A stretch of 64,000 bases of DNA. Source: Usnea hakonensis. Taxonomy: Eukaryota > Ascomycota > Lecanoromycetes > Lecanorales > Parmeliaceae. The position numbers and the translations under genes were made by a program. Below the pieces are notes generated by a model that did no database searches, was not told the DNA's origin, and saw only the letters and a program-made list of their open reading frames with translations. Positions 58,052 through 64,000 of the stretch are shown one piece after another (within the stretch, counting starts at the first letter, position 1; each line of letters begins with the position of its first letter). Location: NCBI GenBank assembly GCA_013423325.1, contig BLJB01000038.1, positions 634 through 64,633 on the forward strand, read 5' to 3'.

Positions 58052-58505
58052 TCAACTAGAGCGCGCAGCTGCCTGCCTTACAATCTTAACCGCCAACCAT
58101 CTTGTCCGCCAATCTGCGTTTACGTCCTTGAATCTCGCGACCAGAGCTTCATAGAGTTCGTCCTCATCCTGCTTAACCTTGCGGGCTAGTTCGACCTGAA
58201 GATCCCTGGGTACGTATAATTAGCAGCTGTCTGATCCTTTGAGGAGGAAGGACATACTCCAGGGCTATTGTGAGATCAGATGCGTGTTTCATCTTGTCCC
58301 ATTGGGCTTGCGCCATCTCTCCTACCCGGTTGATCACAACTGATTCCATCCTCTTCTCGATTTCCTTCATGAAAAGTCCCACTTTGCCCCAGGTGTCTAT
58401 CCCCGGGTCCTGAATCTCCAACATGTTAAGCACAGCGTCTTTGGTTGGAGTATAGATTGGTATAATTTTCATTTCAATGAGGTAGTCGGGTATCGAGTTC
58501 ACCAT
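58052..58505 (-). CDS. small helical hypothetical protein, 133 residues
   Basis: Exons (minus) 58505-58258 and 58205-58052 with a 52-nt intron (donor GTATGT, acceptor CCCAG) close in phase to 133 residues. Mostly helical and charged: IDTWGKVGLFMKEIEKRMESVVINRV, LARKVKQDEDELYEALVARFKDV and DWRTRWLAVKIVRQAAARSS. No TM, signal peptide or known domain. Splicing restores a coherent frame across the junction (IALE-DLQVELARKV), which supports a real gene. Confidence 0.55.
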
Positions 58506-60085
58506 GTTGTCTTGATTATTGATCTGTTTGAAGGGCGCAAAGTCCCTCGATCTTATCTCTCGTTAAAAGGAGTAAATTATTATAGAGAGTATATATTAAA
58601 TTTATATATAGATATAGCCCGCCCCTTTATTGTACCTTTGATTCTTCAGAGAATCCTCATAAACAACAGAGTTGTAGGTGAATTGAAAATTTGAAGAGGT
58701 CGGTTACACAAAGCTATAAGTTATGTTGAACCATGCCAAGACGGAACCATGCAGCTACGGCTAAAGATCACTTAGAACGTGGGAAATTGGTAGGCTAAAG
58801 CCTTAATTCACAGCCTTACCACTGGTGAGGAGAAGCTGGGACTGGTTTCAGCACGGAGATAAGCTCCAGCGAAACTTTTAAATTTTATGAGTATGTCTCT
58901 GCTGCATTGATGAAATCTATAGTACATTATTCTCTAGCTATCCCTGTTGGTAGTCCTTCAAATTCCTTTTCAAGGGTACTCCAGCCAGTCAATCGAAAGA
59001 AATTAGGAACTATTTCCCCGCTGCTACGATACAGTACCTCCGACTTTGTCCTTTTCTACTTGAGAGGAGACTATCGATGTGGAAGGAGGACTTTGCACGA
59101 TTAGCTTTTATCATATGAGATTGTAAGGTTCAAGTACCTAACAATGGGCTCCGCTTCCATAGTCTGCTCCACGGTAGTATCTCCGCCTCCTTCTGATCGC
59201 GGGCTGCAGGATGTAAGGGCGTAGGATCCAGAGTCTTGACCGTATGTATCCAGCTTCTCTCTCCTCTTTGATACAATTTAATGTTAGCCCCTGTTAGTGG
59301 TATCTTCTAACCGCGGTAGAGATGTCATAAACCTTAAGCTCCGCCAAAGCCTGCTGTGCTATAACTTGTAGCATCTCTGTATTTAGACCTTGAGATTGCG
59401 ACATGACGAGTGGCTATTGTGATGAATGGGTGAGACGGACAGGAAGTATTGGTGCCCATCTTGTCGTGGGTAGAGAATCAAAGTGTTGAACAAGTTCACT
59501 GACTTCCGATAGACTCGCCAGCCCTACACTAATCCATTACAGATTTTGAGCCACTCTGCTATCGGTGTTACAAGACCATAATAGAGACTTCAACCCCGTC
59601 TAACGCAAACCTCGGGCGATTGCATTGCAAAACCGTATCTGCACACCTTTACGGTCCGAACCGTCGAAACCCCTCTGGGCCAGTCGATGGGGTGGCTAGC
59701 GGTCTGTTGGGTTTATGCTGATACTTCTTCCGATGTTCGATCTCCGTCCTCCATTTCGTACACGTTGATGAATCAAATAGCTTCTCTCGTAACAGTGGGT
59801 TATCGCGAAGACGATTCTATAACGTTGATACTGATACTCAAGACTTGGTCGGCCGAAGGTGCTGCATAGAGGGGCGGAGGGCTGGGGATTGTTATCAAAT
59901 ATACTGTACTAAAACCCTTTTGAGAAAAGTCGGGGGGGAGGATATGATTGCAAGCTCGTTGGCGAAGGCCCCGTCCGAGTATTCCCCACAATCATTCGTA
60001 GAAAACATAGTATATATACAGCATGAAGATTGTATATATGCAAGAAAAGCCCGTACACGCATTGATGATGCAAGACTTGGTACAT
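58506..60085. other. intergenic, no gene seen
   Basis: About 1.6 kb of ordinary composition with only short frames. Its right end (from about 59960) belongs to a diverged segmental repeat shared with 63189-63345. Confidence 0.4.
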
Positions 60086-60532
60086 TCATTTTTCATTGCA
60101 AGCAAGCAAGCAGGAAGCCAACGCCATCTCACATAGACTTTGGGAATTCAAATACAAGAAGGCAAGATTTAAACAAAAGAAGAGTAAAAGACAGGCATGA
60201 CTAAAGACAGAAAGCAGCCTCGCCAGCGAGACATCCGCCGATACGCCACAACGCCATCCTTCCCTCCCGCCGTCCTGCTTGATACCAGCGCTGGCGGCAA
60301 CGCGAGTGCTCTTCCTTGTTCCCTCCGCAGGTGCCTTCTTCTCTTTCTTGCTAGCTTTGGCCTCTGGCTCTGCTTTCTTGTTGGCAGTCGCTTTCTTGCC
60401 GCTGTTGGCCTTTGGCTTCTCTTCCTCTTTCTCCTCGGTCTTGTCGTCGCCATTTTCCTTCACTTCGGCATCTTTCTTCGCGCCGGACTTGGGGATCGGA
60501 GTGCCTTTGGTTGGCTCGTTCCCCCCCTTCAT
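60086..60532 (-). CDS. Lys/Glu-rich protein or exon
   Basis: Open frame of 148 residues. The first 85 residues are extremely charged (KKDAEVKENGDDKTEEKEEEK, KKATANKKAEPEAKASKKEKK, then RKSTRVAASA), as in histone-tail-like or nucleolar low-complexity proteins. The last 60 are hydrophobic and Cys-containing and may be an unspliced 3' region; an intron from GTATCA near 60284 to TTTAG near 60200 would replace them with a short tail. A splice from the ORF upstream (donor GTGTTT near 60583, acceptor ACGAG near 60511) is also in phase, so both ORFs may be one gene. Function unknown. Confidence 0.4.
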   Translation of the reverse strand: MKGGNEPTKGTPIPKSGAKKDAEVKENGDDKTEEKEEEKPKANSGKKATANKKAEPEAKASKKEKKAPAEGTRKSTRVAASAGIKQDGGREGWRCGVSADVSLARLLSVFSHACLLLFFCLNLAFLYLNSQSLCEMALASCLLACNEK

Positions 60533-60569
60533 TCCTCCCCCACCTCCACACTCCTCCCCCCCACTTCCC

Positions 60570-60833
60570 TCACCGTCTCAAAAACACCCGCCCAACAACC
60601 CCAAAGACCAACAACAGACAAGGCGCGAGCGACAGCGCCCACGATTGCCCAGCATCAACATTGTCATCTTCCCGCTTATCGTCCTCGTCGGAGAAATCCG
60701 GGGGGCCGGGCTCGATATCTTGATACGGTGGCGGAGGACCATCCGGGTCGAACACAGCTTCCTCATAGTGAGGCGGTGGAGTTGTTGGCGGCGTTGGAGG
60801 TGTAAGGATTATGTAGGGCATCTGCACGTCCAT
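60570..60833 (-). CDS. PPxY-motif, tail-anchored small protein
   Basis: Open frame of 87 residues: a Pro-rich N-terminus with PPPHYEEA (19-26) and PPPPYQD (33-39), an acidic patch (DFSDEDDKREDDNVDAG) and a single C-terminal TM helix (WALSLAPCLLLVFGVVGRVF) followed by RR. PPxY motifs bind WW domains of Rsp5/NEDD4-type ubiquitin ligases; small single-TM PPxY proteins serve as their membrane adaptors. That role is inference. The helix may not be C-terminal if the Lys-rich ORF is spliced on. Confidence 0.45.
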   Translation of the reverse strand: MDVQMPYIILTPPTPPTTPPPHYEEAVFDPDGPPPPYQDIEPGPPDFSDEDDKREDDNVDAGQSWALSLAPCLLLVFGVVGRVFLRR

Positions 60834-61618
60834 TTCTCTTCCTGCTGCTGTGAAGAAGTGTTTCTAAACATGTCAGCCACCAGTACTCGACACTTGCTCT
60901 GACGATGACGATGGAGGGGGAAAAGAGGAGAGGAGAGATTTGCAGGAGAAGCATACCTCGAATTGCCGTTATTCAAACGTGCGATTTCTTCGTTCCTTGA
61001 GCTTAAGCAAGCCTATGCGTACAATACAAGTCAGCCACCAGTACTCCACTGATACGCGTCCTCTTCCTCTATCTATTCTCTTACTAGAGAAGTGACTATG
61101 GTAGGGGGATTAGATGAGAGAACGTCATCGCATTAACTCGCAGGACAAGAACCAGGTAGTACAAACCCTTTGGGAAACAAATCCAGTGAAGATCTCGATG
61201 AAGGACCGTACTGTCTGTAATGGAGAAATGGCTTAACGTGGGAGATTATGGTACGGTCTGTAAGGGTTTGGGTTGTTCTGCTTTGTCCTGGTTTGTTTGA
61301 TAAATGCTTTCAAAAAATACTCGTGTCGACTTGGGTTCGTGGAGGTTGGGAGGGTGTTTGTCCGTAAATGGTGGTGTGGGGTGTAGAGGACTGTGGTGCT
61401 GGTATCATTGGTTTGGGGAGTTGTAAGAGAGATGGCTTAATGTGTGAAGTCATCGTCTAGAAAGTGTGGTAGAAGAGTGAAAGCCGTGCGGCAGAAAAGA
61501 AGAAGAGTCTGGGTTGGGTAGAGACATCCTCTTTCACAGGAAACACACCCTCCGTATTTTAATTTCCGTTCAGCCCATACTCTATCACACTATCTAAGAC
61601 CCGGAGCACTGGAGACGA
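60834..61618. other. intergenic, no gene seen
   Basis: Probable promoter of the PPxY gene. The word cagccaccagtactc occurs at 60871 and again at 61032. No other structure. Confidence 0.45.
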
Positions 61619-62085
61619 GCAATGATCGGCCTTCGTGCATGCACAATAAGACTTACCCTTTACTAGCGGTATTAAACCCGATTGGCAGACGCTGAGACAG
61701 ACACGTTTAGTTATTAGTAACAAAGGATGTTATTATAAAAGGACATCTAGAGCCATGCTGATTCGTGGGATTTATGCGAAGAATGATTGCCGTTCGACCT
61801 TAGAGACGTGGTTTGAATCAAATACGTAAGCTATAAAATGAGGTGAGTCTTCACCAGTCTATACTCGTGCGTATCGGAGTCTAGGCCAGCGGAGGCTACG
61901 TACCAACCAATAGTGATCCGCCTTCGTGTATGCATGGTAAGACCTACCCTTCATTAGGGGTATTAAACCCGATTGGCAGAGGATGAGACAGACACGTTTA
62001 GTTATTAGTAATAACGGTTGTGATCATAAAGAGATATCTAGAGTGATGACTAGTGGAACTACGAATAATGATTGCTCATCGTCCT
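61619..62085 (+). repeat. dispersed direct repeat, two copies 291 bp apart
   Basis: Copy 1 (about 61619-61795) and copy 2 (about 61910-62085) share ggtattaaacccgattggca, gagacagacacgtttagttattagtaa and the flanking ccttcgtg.atgca words, with substitutions. No coding sense is evident. They could be remnants of a small element. Confidence 0.8.
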
Positions 62086-63634
62086 CCATCGACATTGGAT
62101 TAACGTGACTAAACCAGCACCATAATCCCAAAAAGATAATTATCAGACATCTATCTCAGCTCCTCGTTCCCCATTCCGCCGCTCGCACAATCTCCATTTC
62201 TCCATCCCTCGCATCCATAAAACTTGCGCGGGACGTAGTTCAAGAGTAGACGTTAGGTAACAACCCTTCTCAGAAACAATCACAGCTAGGAGACTCACAT
62301 ACAGCTCTCTTACAAATCTTAACCAGTCCAGTCCAGCGAAGTGAAGTATAGTGAAGCAGGAAAGCGGGTTTTTGGGTTAGGTATAAAGACCCACTTTTCC
62401 CTTATATTACTACTTATAAGGTTTTAGGGATATAAACCCCATTCCAAGTTGAGCTCGTACTATCTCCCATTAGAAAATGCACTGGGTGAAAAACGAATGA
62501 GAGAAGGAAGGAGATTGAAAGAATGGATCAAGCGGTATCTAGTAACGCCTATCCGCCCGCTATTCCCCAACCCCATAAATCCCCGTCAAACCATCATGTT
62601 TTAGTACTAATGCGCGCAGCCGAAGGCACAAAGGTATATGTAACAAAGGGTCAATCCCACCCCCATCAACCATCCCATGCTGTTGCTTACTCACCAAAAC
62701 TCACCCAAGCACTTCCGGCCCACAGCCTGATGATCAACACGAGACACGGCCCGAGAAAGCGTTGTTATATTCAGGTTGTGAGCACATAGGCTCATTTCCC
62801 ACACCAATAATAGACCGTATTCCACCAATTCCACCGGGCCAATTCAAAGGTTATTGTGATATACCTGGAAGACATCGCTATAGATGGATATCACTATACT
62901 ATACACGATATAAAGGAGGTTCGTCAGTAGAGGAAGGGGGAGGGGGGGGAGACTATCTCCGCGAATAGCTACGTAACTCGGGAGGGTAAAGTAGAGGTCT
63001 GAATCCCCCGACCCTTAGCGAGCGAGTTGACTTGAATTTCTCCTCCCCTAGAACGCTAGCCATGATCTATGAACGCGTAACAAGTAGAAATTTAACTCTC
63101 TACTAAATACAACAGATCTGTGCGCGTGATGAGGGTAGTAGCATGTAATGAGCACCGCGATAGAAACGGCGGCGGCGGCGAACTTATTCGCGAATGAGCC
63201 GCCTAACTATCCCGCACAGTTATACATAGAAACCATAGCGTATAAGAAGCATGGATGGCGTGTGTAAATATACAAGAAGGGGCATAAATCCCTTGGACTG
63301 CAAGATGTAGTACAATGATCATCACAAGCAAGCAGGAAGCCAGTTCTATTTATACAGCTTTTGGCCGTCAAAGAACAGTAGCGCAAGATGTTTAGAAGAA
63401 ACAAAAGGCAAGAAACCCCAGGCAAGAGTCCATACATCGCAAGAAATATCCATGTATCCCACGCAGAACGACAACCCCTCCCCCGCCTATGCACCACAAC
63501 CGCAACGCCCCACCCCTCACCCAGCCTTCGCTATCCAACAAAGCCCGAGACAGAACCAGAGCCCGACAGAAATCCACAGAAGAGAGCTTGTCGTAGCAGC
63601 AGCAAGATCTGGAGGGAGGCAGGCAGGACCTCCA
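62086..63634. other. intergenic, no gene seen
   Basis: Only short frames (for example 62523-62789 plus, 63207-63497 minus). The segment 63189-63345 is a diverged copy of 59960-60122. Confidence 0.4.
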
Positions 63635-64000
63635 TCCTGGAGCTCATCGGTATCTAACTACTCTTTCGTCCTTGCAGAGCTTTCCTCATCTTCTTCGTAC
63701 ACCACACTTGCGGGAACTTTTTTGAAACCTTTGCCACCTTTCGTGGGCCTTATTGTTGGAGGGCTTCGTGTTTCCAGGAACGACCGAAGCAAAGGAGCCC
63801 ACGATCGGACAAGCAATGGATTGCCAGGCAAGGTCCTCTTAGCCGGAGCACAAACGGGTCTAAGTCGAGAACCTCCCATCCTGGAGCTCATCGGTATTTA
63901 ACTGCTCTTTCGTTCTTGCTGAGCTTTCCTCATCTTCTTCGTACACGACACTTGCGGGAACTTTTTTGACACCTTTGCCACCTTTCGTGGGCCTTATTTT
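63635..64000 (+). repeat. 244-bp tandem repeat, cut by window edge
   Basis: Unit 1 is 63635-63878; unit 2 starts at 63879 and runs to the window end. They share tcctggagctcatcggtat, cttcctcatcttcttcgtacac and ttgccacctttcgtgggcc at about 95 percent. The minus frame reads KGGKG.KKVPASVVYEEDEESSARTKE in both. The unit length is not a multiple of three, so the array would shift frame. Confidence 0.85.

Noticed and set aside
62360..62420. Possible telomere-like TTAGG words
   Set aside because: Only single scattered words (gggttagg, ttttaggg), no array.

Overview
The window is nuclear DNA of a filamentous ascomycete. Genes are interrupted by short GT-AG introns (about 45-145 nt), and several families seen here are typical of Pezizomycotina: NACHT/ankyrin STAND proteins, rhodopsin-domain (PTH11-like) membrane proteins, fungal SLATT proteins and a pisatin-demethylase-like P450. 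One DNA transposon carries the CpA-to-TpA damage expected of repeat-induced point mutation (RIP). A Dothideomycete (Pleosporales) is my best guess, but that is inference from gene-family style only. I rebuilt most gene models by hand from splice sites and reading phase, so exon edges are predictions.

Left part (1-24 kb). A partial NRPS-like gene (adenylation, carrier, start of condensation) runs off the left edge and is divergently paired with a monocarboxylate-type MFS transporter. This looks like the edge of a secondary-metabolite locus; a P450 at 12.7-14.7 kb could belong to it or be independent. Between and beyond these lie a decayed STAND-type repeat fragment (4.7-5.3 kb), a fungal SLATT two-TM protein (6.2-7.1 kb), a decayed Cys-rich gene (7.9-8.9 kb), a multi-TM membrane protein (9.9-11.2 kb), a rhodopsin-domain membrane protein (17.5-19.1 kb), a stop-riddled membrane-protein pseudogene (20.4-21.7 kb), a pyrimidine/poly-G low-complexity tract (22-23 kb) and a GT31-like glycosyltransferase (23.3-24.4 kb).

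Middle part (24-47 kb). A small secreted Cys protein sits in a gene-poor stretch. It is followed by a five-exon ankyrin protein with a STAND-type N-terminal domain, a secreted Cys-rich EF-hand protein, an F-box protein, a metallo-beta-lactamase-fold protein with a Cys-pair N-terminus, a ferroportin-family iron exporter homologue whose first TM helix is on a separate exon, and a six-exon DUF7708-NACHT-ankyrin protein of 1264 residues.

The most striking structure is at 46.8-48.9 kb. A RIP-degraded piggyBac-type transposon with an 18-bp perfect terminal inverted repeat and a 4-bp flanking duplication (TCAG) is inserted in the 3' end of the NACHT-ankyrin gene. The last 23 residues and the stop codon of that protein are encoded by the transposon terminus.

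Right part (49-64 kb) is rich in repeats: microsatellites, an 86-bp tandem duplication next to a Copia gag remnant, a 305-308-bp tandem array made from the 3' end of a gene, a dispersed duplication at 61.6-62.1 kb and a 244-bp tandem at the right edge. Genes here are a 599-residue disordered protein, two small spliced proteins, and a pair of ORFs (PPxY tail-anchored and Lys-rich). No rRNA, tRNA or CRISPR was recognised.
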